Part shown: piece by piece, positions 18,443 to 26,604 of the stretch
Layout: each line of letters opens with the position of its first letter
Position numbering within the stretch: the stretch's first letter is position 1
Assembly (NCBI GenBank): GCA_964596345.1
Contig: CAZQSZ010000002.1
Span: 372,001 to 436,000, forward strand
Origin: CADEDV01 sp964596345
GTDB lineage: Bacteria; Bacteroidota; Bacteroidia; Chitinophagales; Chitinophagaceae
Length of the DNA: 64,000 nt
Reading direction: 5' to 3'
The notes under the pieces: model-generated
Databases searched by the model: none
The model's input: only the letters and a program-made list of their open reading frames with translations
What the model was told of the DNA's origin: nothing
Translations under genes and position numbers: made by a program

Positions 18443-18470
18443 AAAGAGGTCATCAGCAGATGGCCTCTTT
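18443..18470. terminator. Bidirectional terminator between the sigma operon and ubiX
   Basis: AAAGAGGTCATC and GATGGCCTCTTT pair around an AGCA loop, with one G-T wobble. It lies between convergent stops at 18418 and 18470. Confidence 0.75.
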
Positions 18471-19027
18471 TAGTTTCCCCAGCGGAATGTTTTGATATCA
18501 ATACCGGCGAGATCCAATACCCTGTCCACAACAGTGGCGGCTACTTCTTCGATGGTTTGGGGTTTGCTGTAAAAAGAGGGAGTGGCCGGGCAGATAACAG
18601 CACCTGCGAGGGTCAGGGTTTCCATATTGCGGATATGAACAAGGTTATAAGGGGTGTCACGGATCACACAGATCAGCTTTCTTCTTTCTTTCAATACCAC
18701 ATCCGCAGCACGGGTGATCAGGTCGTTGGACATGCCGGTGGCAATACGTCCCAAAGTGCCCATCGAACAGGGGATGATGATCATCGTATCGTATTGTCCC
18801 GAACCGGAAGCAAAGGGAGCCATAAAATCTGTAGTGGAATAAAATTTAACCGGGTAGCCTGCATAAGCTTCATTATCCAATTCTGTTTTCCATACCAGTT
18901 TTGCATTTTCGGTCATCACCACCGACAACTCAGTCCATTGTTCTTTGGCGGCAACCAGTTTGTCGAGCAGGTTCTTTGCATAGATGGAACCACTGGCACC
19001 TGTAATGGCAATGACTATTTTTTTCAT
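18470..19027 (-). CDS. ubiX: UbiX-family flavin prenyltransferase
   Basis: A 185-residue flavoprotein from the ATG at 19027; six extra residues from 19045 precede the natural start. The N-terminus IAITGASGSIYAKNLL is the UbiX/Pad FMN-binding loop. The conserved PCSMGTLGRIATGMSNDLITRAADV (~residues 85-110), KERRKL and RDTPYNLVHIRNM segments, and PATPSFY, complete the family signature. It makes prenylated FMN from FMN and dimethylallyl phosphate for UbiD decarboxylases. Since Bacteroidota use menaquinone, the partner may be another UbiD-type enzyme; none is in this window. Confidence 0.92.
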   Translation of the reverse strand: MKKIVIAITGASGSIYAKNLLDKLVAAKEQWTELSVVMTENAKLVWKTELDNEAYAGYPVKFYSTTDFMAPFASGSGQYDTMIIIPCSMGTLGRIATGMSNDLITRAADVVLKERRKLICVIRDTPYNLVHIRNMETLTLAGAVICPATPSFYSKPQTIEEVAATVVDRVLDLAGIDIKTFRWGN

Positions 19028-19081
19028 GCTGTTATAACTGTTCAAAGCTGCTAAAAGTTTGGGGAAGGTAACTGAATTTGC

Positions 19082-19093
19082 GCAAACGTTTGC
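19082..19093. promoter_or_regulatory. Candidate LacI-type operator palindrome GCAAACGTTTGC
   Basis: A perfect 12-bp palindrome with a central CG, 55 bp upstream of the ubiX ATG. Operators of LacI-family repressors (for example the E. coli PurR box) have this form. No LacI-family gene is in the window, so the regulator is unknown. Confidence 0.4.
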
Positions 19094-19315
19094 TTATCCT
19101 CCTTGTAGTTGTAAATCTACAAGCCTTGTTTATTTTAACTACAAAGTTCATTGTTGAGCCATTGAGGTTAATCAAATATTCTCATTTACTGCTGATTATT
19201 GGTCATTTCCGCCAAAAAATTACATCCAAATGTTTTGTGTTATGATATTAATAACGATATTAGCAATGAATTTTCATAGGATAAGGTTTAATGGTTAATG
19301 GTTTTTGATTAGGGC

Positions 19316-19344
19316 CCCCGACTTTCGAGTCGGGGTTCTTTTTT
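19316..19344 (+). terminator. Strong plus-strand terminator with UUCG loop, no gene upstream
   Basis: CCCCGACT and AGTCGGGG form an 8-bp GC-rich stem capped by the tetraloop TTCG, followed by TTCTTTTTT. The nearest plus-strand gene ends at 18418 behind its own terminator, so this element has no assigned transcript. Confidence 0.75.
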
Positions 19345-19382
19345 GTCCAACGAGTTTAAGGTTCTGATGTTCCCATAAAAAA

Positions 19383-19407
19383 GCATCCACCAGCTGGCGG
19401 ATGCTTT
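19383..19407 (-). terminator. Terminator of the DPP IV gene
   Basis: GCATCC...GGATGC stem with an AGCT loop and a single internal mismatch; it is followed on the minus strand by six T residues. It is 23 bp beyond the stop at 19430. Confidence 0.8.
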
Positions 19408-19429
19408 TCTTTTTCAGGGGCTTAATTAG

Positions 19430-21601
19430 TTAGAAGGCCTTGGGCTGTTTGGCCGGTTTGGCGGGTTGCTGGGTATTGGAATTGCCCATATTTTCCAGGA
19501 TCCAGTTGGTCATTTTGCTCCAGAGGTGGAACGTGGTATTATCCAATCCCCCGGATATGCCGTGGTTCTTGTTGGGATAATAAGCACTTTCAAAATCAAT
19601 ATTGCTTTTTACCAGGGCGGTGATCATCTGGGTGGCATTCTGGAAATGCACATTATCATCTGCCGTACCATGCACGATCAGGTATTTACCTTTGATCTTA
19701 TCGGTAAAGTTGATCGGTGAATTATCATCATAGCCTTTGGCATTTTCCTGGGGTGTCCGCATGTACCGTTCGGTATAGATATTATCATAGAAACGCCAGT
19801 TGGTAACGGGAGCAACAGACACCGCAGCACTGAATACTTCATTGCCTTTGGTAATGGCAAGGGCACTCATGAAACCGCCATAGCTCCAGCCCCAGTGACC
19901 GATATTGTCTTTATCAACAAAAGACATATTGCCGAGGTATTTTGCCGCATCGATCTGGTCTTCGATCTCGAACTTGCCCAATTGCAAATAGGTTTTCTTT
20001 TTAAATTCTTCACCCCGATAACCAGTGCCGGTATTATCAACACTCACCACGATGAATCCTTTTTGTGCCAGCAACTGGTGCCACATACTTACAGCACCAA
20101 AGCGGTTGGCTACCTGTTGGGAGCCGGGGCCACCATAGTTGCAGAACAAAACAGGATATTTTTTGGAAGCATCAAAGTTGGCAGGCTTCAGCATCCAGCC
20201 ATTAAGGGTATCGCCTTTGCTGTTCGGTACACGTATGAATTCGGCTTTACCGATAGCATATTCCTCCAGTTTAGTTTTCAGCTTGCTGTTTTCATTGAGT
20301 GTCTTTACCAGTTTGGCACTGATGTTTTTCTTTTTATCAACCACAATATCATTCAGCGTTACCACCTGCGGGGTATTGAGGTCGGAGCGGTAATCCTGGA
20401 ACTGGGTAAAGCTCTCATTCAATTCTGTGCGGTGCCAGGCTTCTCCCTGTGTGAGCTGGTAGGTTTTCTTGCCGGTGAAATCAGTTACAAAGAGGTTGCG
20501 GTCCATGGGGCGGGGATAAGCCATGGTATAATAAATTCGTTTGTTCACTTCATCCACGCCATTCACTTCTGTGATTTCATAATTGCCTTTGGTGAGCTGT
20601 GTTTTTGTTTTCCCATCCAGGCTGTAGAGGTATAAATGACGATAGCCATTCATTTCACTGGTAAAAAGATAGTTCTTACCATCTTTCAGGAACCACCAGT
20701 CATCATTGATCTCCACGAAGTATTTGTTTTTCTCTTCGTATAAAACGGAGATGGCTCCTGTTTGTGCATTTGTCTGCAACAATTTCAGATCATCCTGGTG
20801 ACGGTTCATCCAATACACCACCAGGTTATTATCATCTTTGGTCCATTTGATGCGGGGAATATAGATATCTCCCTGTTCGTACTGGGCTTTTACATCTTTG
20901 TTATTTGCCACATCATAAATATGGATTTCCACTTTGGAGTTCTCTTCACCGGCTTTGGGATATTTGTACGTGTACTGCTTATTGTAGGCATTGTCGTATT
21001 GGGTAAACTGGTATTCTTTCACTTTGCTTTCATCGAACCGGTAATACGCAATATAATTTCCTTTCGGGCTCCATTCATAAGCACGGGTGAATTCGAATTC
21101 TTCTTCGTAAACCCAATCGCAGTTACCGTTGATGATCTCGTTCCATTTGCCATCGGTGGTGACAGCTCTTGAACTTCCGGTAGCGATATCGTAGAGGTAA
21201 AGATTGTTATTCTTTACATAGGCTATTTTACTGCCATCAGGAGAGAAGGTGGGGTGCATGATTTTCTCTGCATCCAGCTTCTTTGTTTTTTTGGCAATGA
21301 TATCATGCAGGTAGGCTATGGCTTTGGAAGAGCGGCGGTAGATCGATTCACGGCCGGTGAAAACCAGTACTCTTTTTTTATCCTCACTCAGCGAATAGTC
21401 ACCAAGCGGAATAGGTTTCCCGGCTTCATCTTTTACATCACTGGCTTTCACCAGGCTGTCAATATCTTCCCCGGCAAAACCGGGAACAAACTCGCCGCGG
21501 AAAGTTCCTTTCTTATAAATGTCTTCAAGAGAGATCTGTTTTTGCTGGGCAACTGCCAGTACGGGGATCAAAAACAGGAATAGAAATAGCTTGCGCATCA
21601 T
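19430..21601 (-). CDS. Dipeptidyl peptidase IV family serine peptidase (S9B)
   Basis: A 723-residue exported enzyme. The signal peptide (RKLFLFLFLIPVLAVAQQ) ends near residue 19. Residues ~50-490 form the DPP IV propeller with the paired-glutamate YEEEFEFTRAYEWSP motif near residue 165, which binds the substrate amino terminus. The hydrolase domain has GWSYGGFMS (Ser573), HGTADDNVHFQNA (Asp, ~residue 651) and PNKNHGISG (His, ~residue 683). It releases X-Pro or X-Ala dipeptides in the periplasm, complementing the prolyl oligopeptidase at 9698-11848. The C-terminal Pro/Lys/Gln tail is low complexity. Confidence 0.95.
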   Translation of the reverse strand: MMRKLFLFLFLIPVLAVAQQKQISLEDIYKKGTFRGEFVPGFAGEDIDSLVKASDVKDEAGKPIPLGDYSLSEDKKRVLVFTGRESIYRRSSKAIAYLHDIIAKKTKKLDAEKIMHPTFSPDGSKIAYVKNNNLYLYDIATGSSRAVTTDGKWNEIINGNCDWVYEEEFEFTRAYEWSPKGNYIAYYRFDESKVKEYQFTQYDNAYNKQYTYKYPKAGEENSKVEIHIYDVANNKDVKAQYEQGDIYIPRIKWTKDDNNLVVYWMNRHQDDLKLLQTNAQTGAISVLYEEKNKYFVEINDDWWFLKDGKNYLFTSEMNGYRHLYLYSLDGKTKTQLTKGNYEITEVNGVDEVNKRIYYTMAYPRPMDRNLFVTDFTGKKTYQLTQGEAWHRTELNESFTQFQDYRSDLNTPQVVTLNDIVVDKKKNISAKLVKTLNENSKLKTKLEEYAIGKAEFIRVPNSKGDTLNGWMLKPANFDASKKYPVLFCNYGGPGSQQVANRFGAVSMWHQLLAQKGFIVVSVDNTGTGYRGEEFKKKTYLQLGKFEIEDQIDAAKYLGNMSFVDKDNIGHWGWSYGGFMSALAITKGNEVFSAAVSVAPVTNWRFYDNIYTERYMRTPQENAKGYDDNSPINFTDKIKGKYLIVHGTADDNVHFQNATQMITALVKSNIDFESAYYPNKNHGISGGLDNTTFHLWSKMTNWILENMGNSNTQQPAKPAKQPKAF

Positions 21602-21711
21602 GATTGTTTTTTAGACTATAAATGTAATGGAAACAGGTCAAAACAGCTTGCCGTATAAATAAAATGACGGAACACACAAAGCGGTTCCGTCTTATAAAGA
21701 GTAAGATTAAT

Positions 21712-22971
21712 TTATTTTGTTTCAGCCATATCGGGAATTGCTTCCACTTTGTATTCCCCGGCATCCAGTTTTTTCTTGGTTTCGGAAAATGCTTTCAGTG
21801 TCAGTTCAATATCCTCGTCGTTATGGATAGCAGAAGGGATGAGGCGGTAAATGATATGTCCTTTGGGAATAACAGGATACACTACGATGGAGGCAAAGAT
21901 GCCATAATTCTCCCGCAGGTCCATTACCATCGCCGTAGCTTCCGGCACATCACCTTTCATATACACGGGGGTAACCACCGAATCCGTATTGCCGATGTCA
22001 AATCCTCTTTCTTTCAAACCATTTTGCAATTTCCTGGCATTGTTCCAGAGATCGGCTCTCAGTTCCGGGTGATTGCGCAACAGTTCCAGGCGTTTCAGGT
22101 TTCCCACCACTAAGGGCATGGGTAAACTCTTGGCGAATATTTGTGAACGGATATTGTAACGGATAAAATCAATGATCTTTTTATCACCTGCCACGAAAGC
22201 GCCGATAGAAGCCATTGATTTGGCAAAAGTGGAGAAATAAAGATCGATCGCATCCTGGCAGCCCTGTTCTTCACCGGCACCGGCACCTGTTTTTCCCAGG
22301 GTGCCAAAACCATGTGCATCGTCCACTAACAAACGGAACTGGTATTTATTCTTTAAAGCAGCGATCTCTTTTAATTTACCCTGGTCGCCTGCCATACCAA
22401 ACACACCTTCGGTGATCACCAGTATGCCACCGGCTTTTTGTTTTTCTATTAATGCAGTTGCTCTTTGTAATTGTTTTTCGCAATCTTCCACATCATTATG
22501 TTTGAATACATACCGGTGACCGGGATGCAAACGAACACCATCAATGATACAGGCATGGCTTTCGGCATCATATACGATCACATCATGACGGCTGCAAAGC
22601 ACATCAATAATGCTGACCATTCCCTGGTATCCATAGTTCAGCAGGGCGGCGTCTTCCTTTTGCTCAAAAGCAGCTAATTCCGCTTCTAATTGTTCATGCA
22701 GGTTACTGTTGCCACTCATCATCCGGGCACCCATTGGGTAGGCGAGGCCATAATCAGCTGCACCCTGTGTATCTGCTTTCCGCACTTCGGGGTGGTTAGC
22801 GAGGCCAAGGTAATTGTTCAGGCTCCATACGATCATGTCTTTTCCACGGAATTTCATGCGGCTGCTGATATCGCCTTCCAGTTTTGGGAAAGCAAAATAG
22901 CCATGAGCCCTTTCACGGTGCTGGCCCAGCGGGCCGGCATTTTTCAATAAACGTTCAAAAATATCTGCCAT
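21712..22971 (-). CDS. Alpha-oxoamine synthase family PLP enzyme (serine palmitoyltransferase-like)
   Basis: A 419-residue PLP-dependent acyltransferase of the SPT/KBL/BioF family. Landmarks: SLNNYLGLANHPEV (~residue 52), GARMMSGN, LNYGYQGMVS (~residue 110), ESHACIIDGVRL (the His that stacks on PLP), VDDAHGFGTLGKTGAGAGEEQG, and FSTFAKSMASIGAF near residue 248, whose Lys forms the Schiff base. The family condenses an amino acid with an acyl thioester. In Bacteroidota close relatives make the sphingolipid base 3-ketosphinganine or, with cysteate, sulfonolipid (capnine) precursors; substrate choice cannot be read here. A TACCTTTG promoter element lies upstream. Confidence 0.88.
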   Translation of the reverse strand: MADIFERLLKNAGPLGQHRERAHGYFAFPKLEGDISSRMKFRGKDMIVWSLNNYLGLANHPEVRKADTQGAADYGLAYPMGARMMSGNSNLHEQLEAELAAFEQKEDAALLNYGYQGMVSIIDVLCSRHDVIVYDAESHACIIDGVRLHPGHRYVFKHNDVEDCEKQLQRATALIEKQKAGGILVITEGVFGMAGDQGKLKEIAALKNKYQFRLLVDDAHGFGTLGKTGAGAGEEQGCQDAIDLYFSTFAKSMASIGAFVAGDKKIIDFIRYNIRSQIFAKSLPMPLVVGNLKRLELLRNHPELRADLWNNARKLQNGLKERGFDIGNTDSVVTPVYMKGDVPEATAMVMDLRENYGIFASIVVYPVIPKGHIIYRLIPSAIHNDEDIELTLKAFSETKKKLDAGEYKVEAIPDMAETK

Positions 22972-23004
22972 ATTATAAGATTGTTACCTGTGAATAAACT
23001 GGCG

Positions 23005-23012
23005 CAAAGGTA
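23005..23012 (-). promoter_or_regulatory. Candidate -7 element (TACCTTTG) of the oxoamine synthase gene
   Basis: CAAAGGTA on the plus strand reads TACCTTTG on the minus strand, matching TAnnTTTG, about 35 nt upstream of the ATG at 22971. No good -33 TTG is placed correctly. Confidence 0.45.
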
Positions 23013-23114
23013 AGGTTTTCAGTCTTTTGGAGAGCATGAACTTTCCCCGGCTTAGAAGTTTGGGAATGAGAGATTTAGAAAACCGGTCATAAATAATATA
23101 CCTGCCCGTGGGTA

Positions 23115-23145
23115 TTGATAAGCGATTCTTTGTCCTGTATGTTTA
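23115..23145 (+). promoter_or_regulatory. Candidate promoter TTG-N20-TATGTTTA for 23164-23973
   Basis: TTG at 23115-23117 and TATGTTTA at 23138-23145 are separated by exactly 20 nt, the spacing of Bacteroidota promoters. The last base differs from the consensus. The transcript would start about 15 nt before the ATG. Confidence 0.55.
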
Positions 23146-23163
23146 TAGCTTAAACGAATCAAC

Positions 23164-23973
23164 ATGAAAAAATCCGGACTACTCTTACTCGCAACTGTAT
23201 TTACCAGTTTTCTTATTGCTCAAAAAGCACCTGTTAAAGTCATCACGTTGCAAATGCCCGGTGAGGACGGGAGTAATGCAGGAGCCGTAGTATGGCATCC
23301 TACATTAAAAAGATATTATACATCCATGATAGGGAATGCCATTTACCCGATGGCCATGTTTGATGCCAAAGGAAAACAGATCGGCGAAGAAACAGAAGCA
23401 GGTCATGACCTGCGGGGTATGTGGTTTAATCCGTCAACCAAAAACATTGAATTTAATTGTTACGACGAGGGTGGTATCGGTCACCTTGTTATTAATAAGG
23501 ACGGAACTATTTCAGAAGCATTGATTGATGTGGAAGGAATGAATCAGCCCAAGGCACAATCCCTGGGAGTGTATTATAAAAACGGGAACAGAATACTTTA
23601 CCTTAATGAAAACTATGAAGCCGTATTGTATGATAGTAAAACAGGTGAATCTGTGAAAACACTTGTAAAGATTTACCTGGGATGCAAAACCAAACAAGAA
23701 GCAGATGAACAAACAGAAGATGATCTGTTAGATGAGGCGGAATTACGGAATGTTAGCACCGTGCAATACACGGGAATCGCAAAACAGGAACTGGCTATTC
23801 TGAATGTGGAGGGTTATAAAATAGAATTGTATGATCAGAAAACGGGGCTGATGACCCGGGAGATCAAATTACCGGAAGATCTGTCCCTGCAACTGAACTT
23901 CAACTTCTGTTATAATAATAGTATCTGGTGGTTCTTTAACAAAGAAGCAAGGGAATGGGTTGGCTATAAATAA
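23164..23973 (+). CDS. Secreted WHP/YYT-domain protein, paralogue of the N-terminal domain of 3628-5565
   Basis: A 269-residue exported protein (signal peptide MKKSGLLLLATVFTSFLIAQ). Residues ~43-105 carry VWHP...RYYT...YPMAMF...LRGMWFNP...IEFN, aligning with residues ~49-105 of the T9SS protein at 3628-5565. Later aromatic and Gly-rich segments recur (VYYKNGNRILYLN, GYKIELYDQKTG), suggesting a beta-propeller-like fold. There is no T9SS tail, so it probably stays in the periplasm. The function is unknown; it may bind a ligand in the way its larger exported relative does. It ends at a bidirectional terminator. Confidence 0.7.
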   Translation: MKKSGLLLLATVFTSFLIAQKAPVKVITLQMPGEDGSNAGAVVWHPTLKRYYTSMIGNAIYPMAMFDAKGKQIGEETEAGHDLRGMWFNPSTKNIEFNCYDEGGIGHLVINKDGTISEALIDVEGMNQPKAQSLGVYYKNGNRILYLNENYEAVLYDSKTGESVKTLVKIYLGCKTKQEADEQTEDDLLDEAELRNVSTVQYTGIAKQELAILNVEGYKIELYDQKTGLMTREIKLPEDLSLQLNFNFCYNNSIWWFFNKEAREWVGYK

Positions 23974-23992
23974 ACAGCAATTGGGAAAATCT

Positions 23993-24022
23993 AAAAATCC
24001 CGCCGTACAGGCGGGATTTTTT
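23993..24022. terminator. Bidirectional terminator between 23164-23973 and the glutamate dehydrogenase gene
   Basis: CCCGCC and GGCGGG pair around GTACA, flanked by A5 and T6 runs, between convergent genes. Confidence 0.85.
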
Positions 24023-24051
24023 ATAAGCAATTGGTTTGTTATGGTAAATTA

Positions 24052-25470
24052 TTATGGGAAGATACCCAGCTCAGCATAGCTGGTGCCCACCTTATTGATC
24101 GCCACAACATAAGCAGCCGTACGCATATCAGGTATCTCGGGATTTGCTTTCCAGGCGTTCATGATCTCATGTGTGGCAGAGATCATGGTTTCTTCCAGCC
24201 CGCTGTATACCAGGTCCACTTCATCAGCCCCGTGTACGATATACTCTTTGTCTTTCTCACTCATCTTTTTACCCGACAATGATTCCATCTGGTTGACGAT
24301 CTGTGTATTCATGTTCTCATTGAAACGTTTCTCCATTCTTCCGTAACGGACATGGCTCAGGTTTTTCAACCATTCAAAATAAGAAACTGTAACACCCCCG
24401 GCGTTCAGATACATATCCGGCACCACGATGATTCCTTTTTTAGCAAACACATCATCTGCATCAGGAGTCAGGGGCCCGTTGGCTGCTTCACCGATCAGTT
24501 TGGCTTTTACCCTGGGCGCATTCTCCCCGTCAATTACATTTTCTAATGCTGCAGGAATAAGAATATCACATTCCATTTCCAGTGCATCCGTATTCTTGGC
24601 CAGGTTAGTGGCTCCCGGAAAATTCAAAATAGAGCCTGTTGCTTTGCGGTGATTGAACACAGCATCCACATCAAGGCCTTTATCACTCATGATAGATCCT
24701 TCGTATTCGGCCAAACCAATGATAATGGCACCTGCATCCTGGAAGAATTTCGCAGAGTGGTATCCTACATTACCCAATCCCTGAACCACCACTCTTTTTC
24801 CTTCCACACCCACCGGCATACCAAGACGTTTCATTACATCGGGCATATTACAAACTTCACGCAATCCGAAGAAAACGCCCAGGCCTGTTGCTTCACGGCG
24901 GCCACGTACACCACCCTGCGTTACCGGTTTACCTGTTACACAACCGGCAGCATCAATTTCTCCCGGGTGCATGGCACTGTAGGTATCAAGTATCCAGGCC
25001 ATTTCTCTTTCGCCGGTCCCGTAATCAGGAGCAGGAACATCTGTACCGGGCCCGATAAATTTTTTCTTGATCAGTTCGGCAGTATAACGACGGGTGATCT
25101 TTTCCAGTTCATAAGGAGAGTATTTCCTTGGATTGATCTTGATACCTCCTTTGGCACCACCAAAGGGCACATTCACAATAGCGCATTTATACGTCATCAG
25201 CGCAGCCAGTGCCATCACTTCATCCTGGTTCACTTCTGCGGCAAAGCGGATACCGCCTTTACAAGGTGTTTTGTGATGCGAATGTTGTACACGATATGCT
25301 TCGATCACTTCAATACTTCCATCATCTCTTTTTAAGGGGAAACGCATTTGGTAAACAGCGTTACATTCCCTGATCTGTTCAAGGATACCCGGATCCCATT
25401 TGGTGAATTTGGAGGCTTTGTCAAAGCTTCTTTCGACGGCGCCGAAGAAACTGTAATGTTTGTCTGACAT
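24052..25470 (-). CDS. Glu/Leu/Phe/Val dehydrogenase (probable glutamate dehydrogenase)
   Basis: A 472-residue cytoplasmic enzyme interconverting glutamate and 2-oxoglutarate. Seen are KTPCKGGIRFA (substrate Lys, ~residue 70), YKCAIVNVPFGGAKGGIKINP (catalytic Lys loop), PGTDVPAPDYGTGEREMAW (catalytic Asp), GKPVTQGGVRGRREATG, and the dinucleotide-binding GLGNVGYHSAKFF near residue 233. The C-terminus (LIPAALENVI, GEAANGPLTPDAD, PDMYLNAGGVTVSYFEW) is typical. Cofactor preference cannot be fixed from the sequence. At ~470 residues it is slightly longer than the ~420-450-residue hexameric forms. Confidence 0.93.
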   Translation of the reverse strand: MSDKHYSFFGAVERSFDKASKFTKWDPGILEQIRECNAVYQMRFPLKRDDGSIEVIEAYRVQHSHHKTPCKGGIRFAAEVNQDEVMALAALMTYKCAIVNVPFGGAKGGIKINPRKYSPYELEKITRRYTAELIKKKFIGPGTDVPAPDYGTGEREMAWILDTYSAMHPGEIDAAGCVTGKPVTQGGVRGRREATGLGVFFGLREVCNMPDVMKRLGMPVGVEGKRVVVQGLGNVGYHSAKFFQDAGAIIIGLAEYEGSIMSDKGLDVDAVFNHRKATGSILNFPGATNLAKNTDALEMECDILIPAALENVIDGENAPRVKAKLIGEAANGPLTPDADDVFAKKGIIVVPDMYLNAGGVTVSYFEWLKNLSHVRYGRMEKRFNENMNTQIVNQMESLSGKKMSEKDKEYIVHGADEVDLVYSGLEETMISATHEIMNAWKANPEIPDMRTAAYVVAINKVGTSYAELGIFP

Positions 25471-25557
25471 GAGTTGAAATTTAATTTAGCAATTTGCAAT
25501 CGTTGATATAAGCAGAAATAATACCTGTGAAGCAGGGCATTATTTCATGAAGAGAGG

Positions 25558-25773
25558 TCAGTTTTCTTTTTCCAGTTTAGTGATCTTTCGATCCAGTCTT
25601 ACCACATACAGCACCAGGCCGATCAGGATGGTGAGCATTACGGCCACCACTACGTAGATCCTCCCGTTGCTACGCATCTGGTCGGCCATTTCCACGGGCT
25701 TATCCTGTGCAAAGCTGGTAACACACAACAATAGTATGGTCAAAAGCAGTGTTATCTTTTTAAGAATACTCAT
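25558..25773 (-). CDS. CcmD family protein
   Basis: A 71-residue small membrane protein with a cleavable-looking N-terminal hydrophobic segment (ILKKITLLLTILLLCVTSFAQ) and one span (~residues 40-60, IYVVVAVMLTILIGLVLYVVRLDRKI) followed by a charged helix. In other bacteria CcmD works with CcmC and CcmABto deliver haem to CcmE during cytochrome c maturation. The ATG overlaps the ccmC stop by 4 bp (ATGA), so translation is coupled. Confidence 0.8.
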   Translation of the reverse strand: MSILKKITLLLTILLLCVTSFAQDKPVEMADQMRSNGRIYVVVAVMLTILIGLVLYVVRLDRKITKLEKEN

Positions 25774-26483
25774 TGCATCATCTTTTTTTCTTTAAGTAAG
25801 CTCAAACGTATTTTAATAGTGGTGATCCAGACCGCTAACAATGTCCAGCCAATAACGGCCGGGTAAAAAACGATCCGCATACTGCTATCTATATCGCTTG
25901 TATTGAGTGCCGGGTTTCCTTCCCGTCCCGGGTGCAGGCTTGGTAAGATCCTCGGGAGGATCCAGATGGAGGGGAAAAGCATCGCATAAGCAAAGATGTT
26001 GTATACCGCACTGATCCGTGCCCTTTTGTCCATATCATTGATAGAATCACGGAGTACCAGGTAGGCAAAATAGATCAGCAGGCCAATGGCAGCCCCGATC
26101 AGTTTGGGCTCTTTTGCCAGGGCACTGAAAGATTCAAAAGCCGGGTTATTGGGATCAGCCCAGGTGTAACTCATCCAGATGGCCCCGGTTACATATCCCA
26201 GTATGCCCATTACAATACCGACCACGGCATATTGGCGGGCATAAACATCATATTTATTATTAAAGGTCCGCAAATAACGAACCGCATTGACCACAGAAAT
26301 GGTGAACAGGATCATCATGGCAAACCACATACAAACATGGAAATATAAATTGCGGATCGTTTCCTGCAGGGCAGGAAGGCGGGGAACTTCCGTGAGAAGT
26401 CCGGCAGTAAATGTGTATACTAATAAGATAACACTTACGATCTTCCACCAGGACTTGTACATATAGTTTTTTTCGTCGGTCAT
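25770..26483 (-). CDS. ccmC: Cytochrome c biogenesis protein CcmC (CcsA-type haem handling)
   Basis: A 237-residue integral membrane protein with six spans. The first periplasmic loop carries NLYFHVCMWFAMM (conserved His) and the tryptophan-rich-like loop around MSYTWADPNNPAFES (~residue 125) matches CcmC/CcsA proteins. Another conserved His lies in LPSLHPGREG (~residue 185). It presents haem to CcmE at the periplasmic face. It sits downstream of ccmB and overlaps ccmD, forming tdk-ccmB-ccmC-ccmD. Confidence 0.88.
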   Translation of the reverse strand: MTDEKNYMYKSWWKIVSVILLVYTFTAGLLTEVPRLPALQETIRNLYFHVCMWFAMMILFTISVVNAVRYLRTFNNKYDVYARQYAVVGIVMGILGYVTGAIWMSYTWADPNNPAFESFSALAKEPKLIGAAIGLLIYFAYLVLRDSINDMDKRARISAVYNIFAYAMLFPSIWILPRILPSLHPGREGNPALNTSDIDSSMRIVFYPAVIGWTLLAVWITTIKIRLSLLKEKKMMQ

Positions 26484-26604
26484 TGGGGAGCCAAAGAAAG
26501 GCTAAAGTGAAGCAAAAATAAGGGGAAAAGCCAATATCAAACAGAAGAAGATTACTACCGGGACATGATGTTGGTATTACACGTTCTGCTGATGACGCCA
26601 TGCA

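Larger units (their letters stand above)
19046..19429. other. Intergenic region between ubiX and the DPP IV gene, with regulatory-looking elements
   Basis: This 384-bp stretch holds the 12-bp palindrome at 19082-19093, a second stem CTTGTAG/CTACAAG at 19102-19123, a UUCG-loop terminator at 19316-19344 facing the plus strand, and the DPP IV terminator at 19383-19407. There is no protein-coding frame I would support. It must contain the ubiX promoter. Confidence 0.5.

Noticed and set aside
24649..25335. Long open frame of 228 codons on the plus strand
   Set aside because: It lies antisense to the glutamate dehydrogenase gene, whose motifs are unmistakable. Similar long antisense frames occur against the DPP IV gene (19895-20635) and others.
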